From NCBI RefSeq assembly GCF_016862195.1, contig NZ_BOMM01000055.1:26431-90430 (forward strand): 64,000 nt of DNA, in the 5' to 3' direction. Origin of the DNA: Paractinoplanes ferrugineus. GTDB lineage: Bacteria > Actinomycetota > Actinomycetes > Mycobacteriales > Micromonosporaceae. The number at the start of each line of letters is the position of its first letter. Positions within the stretch are counted from its first letter, which is position 1. The translations under genes and the position numbers were made by a program. Below the pieces are notes generated by a model. That model did not search any database and had not been told where the DNA came from. It saw only the letters and a list, made by a program, of their open reading frames with translations. Positions 33,833 through 42,818 of this stretch are shown in pieces.

Positions 33833-34685
33833 CCTGCACCACCAGTTTGCGTTCGGCCCGGCGCTGCACGACGTGCGCCAGCCGGAGGAGCACCACCGCC
33901 CACACCGCCTGCAGCGCGACCAGGCCCACCTGGGTGACCGGCTCGTCGCGCTCGACGAGCACGTCGAGCGGGGTCTGCAGCAGACCCGGCAGCGGCGTCG
34001 CGACCCACAGCGTGGCCACCGCCCACTCCGGGAGCAGGCGCAGCGGGAAGGAGAGACCGGCCAGCACACCCGAGCCGAGCGTCCAGAGCATCTGGACACC
34101 GCGGGCGTCGTGCAGCCAGTATGCGGTCGCGTTGACCAGGTAGCGGCAGCCGAAACTGCCGATCACGGCCAGCAGAGCGGAGATGGCGAACAGCGGTACG
34201 GTCTGCGGCCGGTGCGGCCGGTAGAGCTCGAAGAAGACCACTCCGGCGAGCAGCGGCCCGATGAAGCGGGTGAGCACCGCGTGCAGCGCCCGGCCGAGGT
34301 CAGCAGCGAGATACGACACCAGCGGAGGAACGGGACGTAACAGGTCGGATGCGATATCGCCCGTGCGGATTCGGTCGGCCAGATCGGTCCAGCCCCACAT
34401 TCCGACTACTGCCAGTAATCCTTGACCCACCCAGACGTACGTCACCAACTGCGTCGCGTCGTACCCGCCCGGGCGGTTGCCCACCGCTCCCGCCGCCACG
34501 GCCAGGAGCACGTAGCAGCGGAGGAAGCCGAAGACTATGTTGGTGAACGATCCGGCTATGGTGGCCTGCCGATAGGTCGAGTAGCGCCGGAAACCCGACC
34601 ACGCCAGTGCACCGAACGTGGTGATGGAAGCGCGGAACGGCCGATCGGGAGAGATCGTCAGCACCCTGGCGTCAATCCCGCTCAC
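33825..34685 (-). CDS. ABC-2 type exporter permease (first)
   Basis: A 286-residue permease with six predicted transmembrane helices; segments RTGDIASDLLRPVPPLVSYL and LSFPLRLLPEWAVATLW are typical of ABC-2 permeases in the DUF990-like group. It forms a heterodimeric pore with the next permease. GTG at 34685 follows AAGGAG nine bases upstream. First gene of the exporter operon; exported substrate unknown. Divergent from the giant WG-repeat gene. Confidence 0.85.
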   Translation of the reverse strand: MSGIDARVLTISPDRPFRASITTFGALAWSGFRRYSTYRQATIAGSFTNIVFGFLRCYVLLAVAAGAVGNRPGGYDATQLVTYVWVGQGLLAVVGMWGWTDLADRIRTGDIASDLLRPVPPLVSYLAADLGRALHAVLTRFIGPLLAGVVFFELYRPHRPQTVPLFAISALLAVIGSFGCRYLVNATAYWLHDARGVQMLWTLGSGVLAGLSFPLRLLPEWAVATLWVATPLPGLLQTPLDVLVERDEPVTQVGLVALQAVWAVVLLRLAHVVQRRAERKLVVQGG

Positions 34686-34785
34686 GCCGTTAATCTCCTT
34701 TCCAAACCCCGCAGTGGAGCCGGGAGACTCTACCCGGGTCTCCGGGCCGCCACCGCACATTTTTGACTGGGAAATGGACTGAGCC

Positions 34786-34833
34786 GTGACGGAGCGTCGC
34801 CAATCACCGGGCCGGATTCCGGGTGCCCGATGA
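34786..34833 (+). CDS. Possible 15-residue leader peptide before the giant gene
   Basis: GTG at 34786 opens a 15-codon frame (MTERRQSPGRIPGAR) whose TGA at 34831-34833 overlaps the ATG of the giant gene (ATGA). It is Arg-rich. It may act as a translated leader coupling ribosomes onto the large gene, or be chance. No codon-use evidence is possible at this length. Confidence 0.25.
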   Translation: MTERRQSPGRIPGAR

Positions 34834-37800
34834 ACGGCTGGAGCTCGCAGGCCGGCGACGACCGCTGGGGCGACGAGCCCGCCTGGGTCTACGAGATCAC
34901 CTGGGAGTGGGAGCCGCTGCCCGGCCAGCGCTACCCCGGCGACCCGGGCCGCCGCAAAGCCGTGCACACCCCCGTCTACGAGGCGTCGTCCTTCACCCCC
35001 GAACAGTCCGGCCCTGACTCGCCCAGCCGCGATTCGTCCGGCCGTAATTCGTCCGGCCGTGATTCGTATGGTCGTGGTTCGTCGGGCCCTGATGCGTATG
35101 GTCGTGGTTCGCCAGGGTCCGGTTTGTCCCGTTCCGGTTCGTTCGCGCCGGACGAGCAGTCCCGCATTCCGCACAATCCGGGCCAGCGCGACGAGGCCCG
35201 CGGCTACGACCCGAGGCCACCGCAGGGCCGAGAGAACCCGGATCGCGACAGCACCGGCTATCCCCCGAAGCGTGCTGAGCCATCCTGGAACCGCCCGCGC
35301 ACCACCCAGGAACGCCTCACCGACGAACGCCGGCAGACCCCCGGCCGCCCGACTCCGCCCCCGGACCAGCGCCGCGGCTCCGCTCCCCTCTACGGCACCC
35401 AGCCCCCTCGCCGTGACCAGCAGCAGTACCCCGACCAGCGCCGCGACCCGCACCACGATCTTCACCAGCGCGACCCGCAACGCGATCTTCCGCAACGCGA
35501 GCAGCAGCGCGGTCCGCAGCAGTTCGGTGAGCCCGGCCGAGACCCGCAGTCCCGTGACTCCCAGTCCCGCGACCCGCAGTCCCGCGACCCCCAGTCCCGT
35601 GACCCCCAGTCCCGTGACCCCCAGTCCCGCGACCCGCGGCAGCAGCACGGGGCGCAGCCCGGCAGCGGGCGGGCGGCGGCTTACGGTGCGGCCCGTCCCT
35701 ACTACGGTCAGCCGGAGCCGCCCGCCCGCGAGGCACAGCACCCGGGCGAGGGTCCGCGACCGGTGTCCCCGGACGGGCAAGGCGTCTACGGCAATGCCCG
35801 CCCCGCCCCGGTCGACGCGTTCCCCACCTACGACGGCCAGCGCCCACCCCGCCGGTCGGACGCCCCGTTCGACCTGCGCCCCGCCCCGGAGATCGGCACC
35901 CCGGCAACGGCCCGGCCGGCCCCTCAGCCCACCCGGGTCACCCCGGCCCAGCCGTCGTCACCCCCCTCCCCGGTCTACCCCGCCGTACCCGGCCAAGCCC
36001 GCCCGGTCTCGGCCCCCGCGGCCCAGCAGACCCCGCGCCCCGTCTCGGCCCCGGCCGGCCGGTCCGGCTACCCGAACCCGGCGTCTTCCACGGGCTACCC
36101 GCGCCCGGTGTCCGCACCGCAGCCGGTGTCCGCATCGCGCCCCGTGTCCGCGCCGCGCCCCGGCGTCTCCTCGGGCCATGCCCGTCCGGTCCCGCCACCC
36201 GAGGCCCCCGCTTCCCCCGCGGCGCCGACGGGCTACCCGCACCAGACCTCCGCACCACCGGCTCAGCGGGGCGGCACCTACCCGGCTTCGCCGGCCGCAT
36301 CGCACCAGGACGCGTCCTCGGGGTACTCCGGCATTCCACCGCGACTCGGGACCTCGTCGGGCTACCCCCGCCCGGTTTCCCCCGCCCAGGGCCAGGGGTA
36401 CGCGAACCGGCCGGTCCCGCCCGCCGACACCCAGCCGGTCTCGCCCGCCGACACCCAGCCGGTCAGCCGGCCGATCTCGCCTGCCGACAGCCGGCGGGTA
36501 AGTCGGCCGGCCCGCCGGACGGAGCCATCGCCGGCTCGCCCGGTCTCCGGCAGCGCCACGCCGCCTGCTCAACGCTTCCCCGCCGCCGACCCGCGCTTCG
36601 ACGAGCCAACCGCGCCGCCGTACGCCGTCCCGGAGGCCGATGTCGCCGTTCCGGAGGCCCATGTCGCCGTTCCGGAGGCCCACTCCTACGCCCCGGCCGC
36701 CGACGGCTTCACCCTTCCGGACGGCCCGACCGCGGGCTTCGGCGTCGCCCCGAGCATCGACCCGCCGGCCCCTGAGCCCGAGCCCGACTGGGCGGAGTCG
36801 GCCTGGGCCCGCACCACCACCCCGGCTCCGAACGAGTCCCCAGCAACGATCCAGCCGTCCGAGCCCGAGCCCGAGCCGGAGGAGCACGGCCTGGGCTGGC
36901 TCCTGTCGATGAGCGGCTTGGGCGCACCGACCCAGGTGCCGCTGGACCAGTCCCCTTCGGAGCAGGCCCGCCCCACGTCCGCCCTACCCATGTCCGCCCA
37001 GCCGGCATCCGACCACCAATCGGCCGCCGACCCCGAGCCGTCGTCCGCGCGCCCCCGGTCGGCGCCTCCGGCGACCGCCCAGCCCACATCCGCCCTGCCC
37101 ACATCCGCCCAGCCCACGTCCGCCCAGCCCACGTCCGTGCCTCCGGTGACCGCGCAGCCCACCTCCGGGCAGCCGCTCGCCGGTCAAGCCGCAACGGCCG
37201 TCACCGCGGGCCTTTCGGAGCCGGCCTCGCCGGCCCCCGCGGACTGGGCGGCCCCGGCGGACCGGGCGGCCCCGGCGGACCGGGCGGCCCCGGCGGACTG
37301 GGCGGCCCCGGCGGACCGGGGGGCACAGGTGGACCGGGGGGCACAGGTGGACCGGGGGGCACAGGTGGACCTAGCCGCACCCGTCTCGACCGGGGGAACG
37401 TCCGCGCCGCCGCTCTCCGCGTGGCCGCCCCCGCCGACCCCGGACGCTGCCGACGAGCCGGTCGACGAGGAGAACGCGCCGGTCAGCGCCGCCCCACCGA
37501 AGCAGAGTTGGTTCGTCCCACCCACCGATACCGAGCCGGGCACGCCCACACCCTCCGCCGAACCGGCCACCGAGTCGTTCCCGCACAGCACTATCCCGAT
37601 CAGCGATACGCCGACCAGCGCCATGCCGGTCAGCCCGCCTCGAGTCATCCCACCTCCGGTCAGCTCCGAACCGGTCAGCTCCGAACCGGTAAGTGCTTCC
37701 CCGGCGGAGTCGCGGCCCAGTTGGAGTTCGGCCTACGACACTCCGGCCGCCGGATCGCCCGTCAGCGCCGCCCCGGCCGGCCTCCCCCACGAGGAAATCC

Positions 37801-40682
37801 CGTCGCGTACCACCACCGGCGCGCCGCAACTCGGCTGGAGTTCCCCGGACGGCCTCTTGGCGGACAGCACGCCGATCAGCGCCGCCCCAGCCGATCCCGA
37901 GCCCGCCGACCGCTATGCCGACGAGCTGAGCCCCGGTTTCGGCACAGAACCGGCGAGTGGTGTCGCAACCGGAATCCGGCCGGGATGGCGTTCGTCCTAC
38001 GACGTCGCGCCGGTGAGCGCCGTACCGGGTGAGCACGCCGGTTTCCCGTCGGCCGGCACCACCCCCGTCAGCTCGGCGCCCGGAGACTCGTCGCTGTTCG
38101 GAACCGGGCCGACCAGCCCGGCGCCCTTCAGCGCGGACCCGATCAGCTCGGCACCGGCCGATCCCCCGAGCGTGCCCCCGGTCAACTCGCCGCCCGCCGA
38201 AGCGAGCGCGACCTCGCCGTGGAGCACGACGCCGGCGGCCGCAACCCCGGTCGCGCCGACCAGCGCGACGCCGGTCAGTGCGGCCCCCACCAGCGCAACT
38301 CCGGTCAGCGCGACACCCGACGACCCAGCACCGGTCAGCGAAACGCCCGCCGAAGCGACGTCACCCAGCACGGCGCCCGCAAGCCTGGCACCGGCTAGCC
38401 CAGCGCACGCAAGCGCGGCGCCTACAAGCCCGGCGCTCGCGAGCTTGGAGCCGGACGGTGCGGCGCCGATTGGCTCTACGGCTACCAGTCTGGCGCGCGT
38501 CCAGTGGGCGCTCGCGGACGTGACGGTCGCTGAGGGAGAGCCTGAAGCAGTCGGCTCCTCTCTGGTGCCCGCCGATCCGGTGGAGGCTGAGCTGGTCGAT
38601 CACCGGCCGGTCGATGCCATGTGGGTCGAGGCGGAGGTCATGGTCGCCGGCACTCGGGCGAGCGCTGACGTGCCGACGCGACCGGCCCTCGAGTCGGCGG
38701 TCCGAGCGGACGGGCCGGAGATCGCCTCGGAGTCGCCGACCACTTTCGGGCTGAACGCCGCTCCTGAGACGGGAAGCGAACTCGTCGACGGGTCCGGCGC
38801 CGAAGACGCGAGCAAGCGAAGCACCGAGACCCCCGCGAACGACACGACCGGCACAGCGGTCGCGACTGGCGCTAAGCCCACAACCGGTGCGGAAGCCGGC
38901 GCTGCCGAAAACGCCACCAGCGGCACGAAAAGCACGAGCGGCACAAAACGCACGAGCGACGCGGACAGCACAGACGACGCGAACAGCACGAACGACACGA
39001 ACAGCACAACGGGCGCGGCGGAGAGCGCGACAGCCACCGCAACCGACTCCGATGCGGAACCGGAAGCAGGGGCGGAAGCTCAAACCGACGTCGACGCGGT
39101 GACCGAGCCCGAGGCGGAAAGCGAACCGGCGGACCAAAATTCGGAGGCAGTCGCCGAACTGGAGCAGTCCGAAGCGGAGGCGCAGGAGAGCCCGGCAGCC
39201 GCTGACCACGCGGCAGACCGACTCGCAGGCGCGACAAAAGAGACAGAACCGGAACCAGCGCCGCCAGAACCGTCGGAAACGGAACCGGCAGAGGCCGTGC
39301 AGGCCGAGACCGAACCGGCCGAGACGAACGCGGTGGCGCCGGGGCCGGTTCGGCAGCGGAAGGTTTCCGCCACCAGGTCTCGGCGGGTCGATCCGGAGCA
39401 GGCGCTCGCGGATTATCCGTGGGCGTTCGACCCGGCGACGCTGCGGGAGGAGATCGAGGACACCGACCAGATGTGGGTCGTCGTCGATCGGCTCACGGAC
39501 AAGTTGGAGTACGCGGAGCGGGACGCGGTCCGGGCTCGGCTGCTCAGTTTGCGGGCGGTGGCTCAGCGGCTGCTCGGAGAGCTGGATCCGGCCCTGGAGG
39601 ATGCGCGGCAGGCGCTGGTGCACGCCGAGGCCACCGGAGAGCTGCGGCAGGTCGCGATCGTGCAGGCTCGGCTCGCGCATGTGCTGCAGTGGCGTGCGGA
39701 GTTCGCGGAGGCGGACAAGCTCTACGCCGAGGCGGGGTCGCCGGAGTTGCCGTCGCGGCTGCGGGCCGAGGTGCATGAGCTGGCCGGGCGGTCGGCGTTC
39801 GAGCAGGGGCGCTACCTGGAGGCGATGAACCACTTCGAGACGGCGCTCGACCTTCGCAAGGGGGCCGACCCGGATCTGGTGGAACGCATCGAACTGGCCC
39901 TCGACACGATCACCCGCGAGGCGATGGCCAGGGGCGGTGACTGGGGGCCCTATCCGCGGACCCGGGACGAGATCCTCGGGCTCACCGAGGCGCCCAGGCC
40001 GCTGCGGGACGGGCGTTCCGGGCTGTGGGGCTACGTGGGTGCGGTGGAGCCTCGCTACGCGCAGGCGCAGCCGTTCGCGGACGGGCTCGCCTGGGTGCGG
40101 CGGCCCGAGTCGCCGGCGTGGGAGCTGATCGACCTGGCCGGCGAGGTCGTGATCGAGGCGACGTCGGGGTACCGGGCGGCCGAGCGGTTCGCCGAGGGGC
40201 TGGCCTGGGTGTCGCGGGACGACGGCGGCGGCTGGCACGCGATCGACAGGCAGAACCGGCTGATCGTGCCGGGCGGGTTCGACGACGCCAAGCCGTTCCA
40301 CCATGGGCTCGCGCTGGTCCGGCGGGGCGGCTGGGGTGTCATCGACCGGCACGGGCGGATCGTGGTGCAGCCGCGGTTCCGGGGATTCGTGACGCCGCTG
40401 GTGTCGGGCGGGCCGATCGAGGGCTTCACCGACGAGGGCCTGGCCGTGGTCGACGTGGGTGAGCGGTTCGGGGTGGTCGACCGGACCGGGCAGCTGATCG
40501 TCGACCCCACCCACTCGGCGATCGTGATCCACCCGGCGGCGTTCCTGATCGCCGACCAGTTCGGGCTGTGGGGCGCGCTGGACCGCAGCGGCAAGATGCT
40601 CGTCGAACTCAAGTACCGGGAGCGGGCCGACGTGCTCGAGGAGCTGGACCGGCTGCTGACCGACGGGCGACCCGTTCTATAA
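34830..40682 (+). CDS. Giant disordered protein with TPR and WG-repeat C-terminus
   Basis: A 1950-residue cytoplasmic-type protein with no signal peptide or membrane helix. Residues about 1-50 form a Trp-rich N-terminus (WVYEITWEWEPLPGQRYPGD). Residues about 55-1500 are disordered Pro/Ala/Ser/Thr/Glu-rich sequence with blocks of short repeats: SRDPQ (about 237-270), TSAQP (about 755-775), APADRA and GAQVDR (about 804-850), many S-A-T-P-V and E-P-E units. Residues about 1550-1690 are helical TPR-like repeats, and about 1730-1937 are WG (beta-hairpin) repeats such as SGLWGYVGAVEPRY, GGWGVIDRHGRIVVQPRF and FGVVDRTGQLIVDP. WG repeats mediate binding in surface or cytoplasmic scaffolds. The start follows a 15-codon frame (ATGA overlap). 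Function unknown; family is typical of Micromonosporaceae as I recall. Confidence 0.8.
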   Translation: MNGWSSQAGDDRWGDEPAWVYEITWEWEPLPGQRYPGDPGRRKAVHTPVYEASSFTPEQSGPDSPSRDSSGRNSSGRDSYGRGSSGPDAYGRGSPGSGLSRSGSFAPDEQSRIPHNPGQRDEARGYDPRPPQGRENPDRDSTGYPPKRAEPSWNRPRTTQERLTDERRQTPGRPTPPPDQRRGSAPLYGTQPPRRDQQQYPDQRRDPHHDLHQRDPQRDLPQREQQRGPQQFGEPGRDPQSRDSQSRDPQSRDPQSRDPQSRDPQSRDPRQQHGAQPGSGRAAAYGAARPYYGQPEPPAREAQHPGEGPRPVSPDGQGVYGNARPAPVDAFPTYDGQRPPRRSDAPFDLRPAPEIGTPATARPAPQPTRVTPAQPSSPPSPVYPAVPGQARPVSAPAAQQTPRPVSAPAGRSGYPNPASSTGYPRPVSAPQPVSASRPVSAPRPGVSSGHARPVPPPEAPASPAAPTGYPHQTSAPPAQRGGTYPASPAASHQDASSGYSGIPPRLGTSSGYPRPVSPAQGQGYANRPVPPADTQPVSPADTQPVSRPISPADSRRVSRPARRTEPSPARPVSGSATPPAQRFPAADPRFDEPTAPPYAVPEADVAVPEAHVAVPEAHSYAPAADGFTLPDGPTAGFGVAPSIDPPAPEPEPDWAESAWARTTTPAPNESPATIQPSEPEPEPEEHGLGWLLSMSGLGAPTQVPLDQSPSEQARPTSALPMSAQPASDHQSAADPEPSSARPRSAPPATAQPTSALPTSAQPTSAQPTSVPPVTAQPTSGQPLAGQAATAVTAGLSEPASPAPADWAAPADRAAPADRAAPADWAAPADRGAQVDRGAQVDRGAQVDLAAPVSTGGTSAPPLSAWPPPPTPDAADEPVDEENAPVSAAPPKQSWFVPPTDTEPGTPTPSAEPATESFPHSTIPISDTPTSAMPVSPPRVIPPPVSSEPVSSEPVSASPAESRPSWSSAYDTPAAGSPVSAAPAGLPHEEIPSRTTTGAPQLGWSSPDGLLADSTPISAAPADPEPADRYADELSPGFGTEPASGVATGIRPGWRSSYDVAPVSAVPGEHAGFPSAGTTPVSSAPGDSSLFGTGPTSPAPFSADPISSAPADPPSVPPVNSPPAEASATSPWSTTPAAATPVAPTSATPVSAAPTSATPVSATPDDPAPVSETPAEATSPSTAPASLAPASPAHASAAPTSPALASLEPDGAAPIGSTATSLARVQWALADVTVAEGEPEAVGSSLVPADPVEAELVDHRPVDAMWVEAEVMVAGTRASADVPTRPALESAVRADGPEIASESPTTFGLNAAPETGSELVDGSGAEDASKRSTETPANDTTGTAVATGAKPTTGAEAGAAENATSGTKSTSGTKRTSDADSTDDANSTNDTNSTTGAAESATATATDSDAEPEAGAEAQTDVDAVTEPEAESEPADQNSEAVAELEQSEAEAQESPAAADHAADRLAGATKETEPEPAPPEPSETEPAEAVQAETEPAETNAVAPGPVRQRKVSATRSRRVDPEQALADYPWAFDPATLREEIEDTDQMWVVVDRLTDKLEYAERDAVRARLLSLRAVAQRLLGELDPALEDARQALVHAEATGELRQVAIVQARLAHVLQWRAEFAEADKLYAEAGSPELPSRLRAEVHELAGRSAFEQGRYLEAMNHFETALDLRKGADPDLVERIELALDTITREAMARGGDWGPYPRTRDEILGLTEAPRPLRDGRSGLWGYVGAVEPRYAQAQPFADGLAWVRRPESPAWELIDLAGEVVIEATSGYRAAERFAEGLAWVSRDDGGGWHAIDRQNRLIVPGGFDDAKPFHHGLALVRRGGWGVIDRHGRIVVQPRFRGFVTPLVSGGPIEGFTDEGLAVVDVGERFGVVDRTGQLIVDPTHSAIVIHPAAFLIADQFGLWGALDRSGKMLVELKYRERADVLEELDRLLTDGRPVL
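35538..35637 (+). repeat. 15-base tandem repeats encoding SRDPQ
   Basis: About six to seven copies of a 15-base unit related to GACCCGCAGTCCCGT, in frame inside the giant gene and coding for repeating SRDPQ. Copies differ only at wobble positions (CGT/CGC, CAG/CCAG), indicating expansion by slippage or unequal crossover. Confidence 0.85.
37238..37376 (+). repeat. 15- and 18-base tandem repeats in the giant gene
   Basis: A 15-base unit (GCGGACCGGGCGGCC type, coding for ADRAAP/ADWAAP) followed by three copies of an 18-base unit (CAGGTGGACCGGGGGGCA, coding for QVDRGA). Near-identical copies point to recent expansion. Confidence 0.85.
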
Positions 40683-40686
40683 AGGG

Positions 40687-41688
40687 ATGATGGAGTTCCG
40701 TCATCTAGGCCGTTCCGGCCTGCTCATCAGCGAGATCGCCTACGGCAACTGGATCACCCACGGTTCCCAGGTCGAGGAGGACGCCGCGCTGGCCTGCGTG
40801 CGGGCCGCCCTCGACGAGGGGATCACCACCTTCGACACCGCGGACGTCTATGCGGGCGGCCGGGCCGAGGAGGTGCTCGGCCGGGCGCTGAAGGGCGAGC
40901 GCCGCCAGGGCCTGGAGATCCTCACCAAGGTCTTCTGGGCGACGGGCCCCGGCCCCAACGACCGCAGCCTGTCCCGCAAGCACATCATGGAGTCGATCGA
41001 CGCGTCGCTGGGCCGGCTGCAGACCGACTACGTCGACGTCTACCAGGCGCACCGCTACGACTACTCGACCCCGCTCGAGGAGACCATGCAGGCGTTCGCC
41101 GACGTGGTGCGCTCCGGCAAGGCCCTTTACATCGGCGTCTCCGAATGGAACGCGACACAGCTGCGGGCCGGGTGGGAGATGGCGCAGGATCTGAAGATCC
41201 CGTTCGTCTCGAACCAACCGCAGTACTCGGCGCTGTGGCGGGTCATCGAGGCCGAGGTGGTGCCCACCTCGATCGAGCTGGGCATCGGCCAGGTGGTCTT
41301 CTCACCCATCGCGCAGGGCGTGCTGTCCGGGAAGTACGCGGTGGGCGAGCAGCCGCCGGCCGGGTCCCGCGCGACCGACGAGAAGAGCGGGGCGAACTTC
41401 ATCGCCCGGCTGCTCAACGACGACGTGCTGACCGCGGTCGCCGGCCTCCAGCCGCTGGCCGAGCAGGCCGGTCTGTCGATGGCGCAGCTCGCCGTGGCGT
41501 GGGTTCTGCAGAACTCGAACGTCTCGGCGGCGATCATCGGCGCTTCCCGCCCGGAGCAGGTCAAGGACAACGTCAAAGCCTCGGGTGTACGCCTTGAGCC
41601 CGACCTGATGAAGGCGATCGACGCCGTGCTCGACCCGGTGACCGAGCGGGACCCCGCGAAGACGCAGAGCCCCGCCCGTCGCCCGTAA
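40687..41688 (+). CDS. Aldo/keto reductase
   Basis: A 333-residue AKR with the (alpha/beta)8 layout and catalytic residues in FDTADVYAGGRAEEVLG (Asp and Tyr), EILTKVFWA (Lys) and YQAHRYD (His), close to the voltage-gated potassium channel beta-subunit-like group (AKR6/11 type). It reduces carbonyls with NADPH, or acts as a redox-sensitive protein. ATG at 40687 is four bases after the giant gene's stop; an ATG at 40690 is equally possible, with AAAGG upstream. Substrate unknown. It faces the convergent M50 protease gene with no gap. Confidence 0.85.
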   Translation: MMEFRHLGRSGLLISEIAYGNWITHGSQVEEDAALACVRAALDEGITTFDTADVYAGGRAEEVLGRALKGERRQGLEILTKVFWATGPGPNDRSLSRKHIMESIDASLGRLQTDYVDVYQAHRYDYSTPLEETMQAFADVVRSGKALYIGVSEWNATQLRAGWEMAQDLKIPFVSNQPQYSALWRVIEAEVVPTSIELGIGQVVFSPIAQGVLSGKYAVGEQPPAGSRATDEKSGANFIARLLNDDVLTAVAGLQPLAEQAGLSMAQLAVAWVLQNSNVSAAIIGASRPEQVKDNVKASGVRLEPDLMKAIDAVLDPVTERDPAKTQSPARRP

Positions 41689-42525
41689 CTAGTAGGTGCT
41701 GCCGTTCCAGAACCGCATCAGTTCGAGTCCTAGTTGGATGAGCGCCTGGGACAACCCCAGGCGCTCGCCCAGCCAGAAGACCACCTCGAAGAACCAGTCA
41801 CCCAGCTTCGTCTGCCAGAGGGCGAGGAAGAGCAGGATGAAGCCGTACGGGGCGAAAAGGTTCCAGGCCCGCTGATAGGCCGGGCTCATCCACGGGGCGA
41901 TGATGCTGCCGCCGTCGAGGCCGGGGATCGGCAGGAAGTTGAGCACGCTCGCGGTGATCTGCAGGAAGGCGAGCGCCGCGAGGGCGGCCCAGAAGTCGAG
42001 GTGGCTCGTGTCGCCGGTCAGCTGGTATTGCCCGGAGAACGTGGGAATCACCTTCGGGCCCACGCCGATCAGGAACGGGACCGCCACCACCAGGGCCAGC
42101 ACCACGTTGGTGAGCGGACCGGCCGCGCTGATCAGCGAGTCCTTGGCCTTGCTGCGGATATAGCGGTGGTCGATCCAGACGGCGCCGCCGGGCAGGCCGA
42201 TGCCGCCGAGGATCACCACGATCACCGGCAGCACGATGGACAGCAGCGGGCTCGTGTATTTCAGCGGGTTGAGTCGCAGGTAACCCCGGTCGGCCACGGT
42301 CTTGTCACCGGAGAAGAAGCCGATCAGCGCATGCGCGTACTCGTGCAGGCACAGCGACAGCAGCCAGCCGGTCACGATGAACAGGAACACGTCGACCCGG
42401 ACGTTGCCGAAGCCGGTCCAGGTCATCCAGCCGCTCACGCCGAACACGGCGAGGATGCCGACGAAGACCGGGCTCGGCACGAACGCGTTGCGCGGGGTGC
42501 GGGTGTAGACCGGTTCGTAGGTCAC
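41689..42525 (-). CDS. Site-2 protease (M50 family)
   Basis: A 278-residue membrane zinc protease. HEYAH in the second helix (CLHEYAHALIGF) and NFLPIPGLDGG are the two metal-binding motifs of site-2 proteases. About six helices. This group cleaves within membranes, releasing regulators such as anti-sigma factors; the substrate here is unknown. No PDZ domain is present, as in the small actinobacterial M50 class. The stop lies immediately after the convergent aldo/keto reductase stop. Confidence 0.88.
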   Translation of the reverse strand: MTYEPVYTRTPRNAFVPSPVFVGILAVFGVSGWMTWTGFGNVRVDVFLFIVTGWLLSLCLHEYAHALIGFFSGDKTVADRGYLRLNPLKYTSPLLSIVLPVIVVILGGIGLPGGAVWIDHRYIRSKAKDSLISAAGPLTNVVLALVVAVPFLIGVGPKVIPTFSGQYQLTGDTSHLDFWAALAALAFLQITASVLNFLPIPGLDGGSIIAPWMSPAYQRAWNLFAPYGFILLFLALWQTKLGDWFFEVVFWLGERLGLSQALIQLGLELMRFWNGSTY

Positions 42526-42535
42526 GTCTACTCCG

Positions 42536-42733
42536 CTATTCCGCCGGTAGCAGGCTCATCTTGTAGTCCACCCGGTCGTCCTCGACCAGGACGACCTGGG
42601 CGACACCCGAGTCGGCCAGCTCCCGCCACTGTTGGCCGATCCACGACTCGGCGTCGGACTGGCTGCTGAACGTCTCGGCCGGACCGGTCACGGGCTGTCC
42701 GTCGACGTTCTCGTACCGCCAAATCCACGGCAT
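42536..42733 (-). CDS. Small conserved actinobacterial protein
   Basis: A 65-residue protein, MPWIWRYENVDGQPV, with QSDAESWIGQQWREL and VVLVEDD segments. I recognise the pattern as a small conserved actinobacterial protein (W-x-W-R-Y-x-x-x-D-G at the N-terminus), function unknown. ATG at 42733 has GAGGGGG eight bases upstream. It lies 10 bases upstream of the M50 gene on the same strand, so the two are likely co-transcribed. Confidence 0.65.
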   Translation of the reverse strand: MPWIWRYENVDGQPVTGPAETFSSQSDAESWIGQQWRELADSGVAQVVLVEDDRVDYKMSLLPAE

Positions 42734-42804
42734 CCGCCGTTCCCCCTCACGTCTGTGCTCGGTGCGGCCTCCACCCTACGGCGTCCGGCGGTGCGGCCCG
42801 GCCT

Positions 42805-42818
42805 TAAGGTACGGGGCA
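42805..42818 (+). promoter_or_regulatory. -10 element for a leaderless cobUT transcript
   Basis: TAAGGT at 42805-42810 lies seven bases before the ATG at 42818, with no ribosome binding site between. Confidence 0.45.

Noticed and set aside
35538..35637. CRISPR-like array
   Set aside because: The repeats are 15-base, directly adjacent, in frame and have no spacers; they code for SRDPQ in the giant protein.
35059..36501. 480-codon +1 frame inside the giant gene
   Set aside because: Arg/Pro/Ser-rich low-complexity shadow of a repeat-rich gene, no start signal.
42700..42817. Cobalamin riboswitch before cobUT
   Set aside because: Expected because of the gene function, but the leader is absent (leaderless start) and no B12-box was seen.
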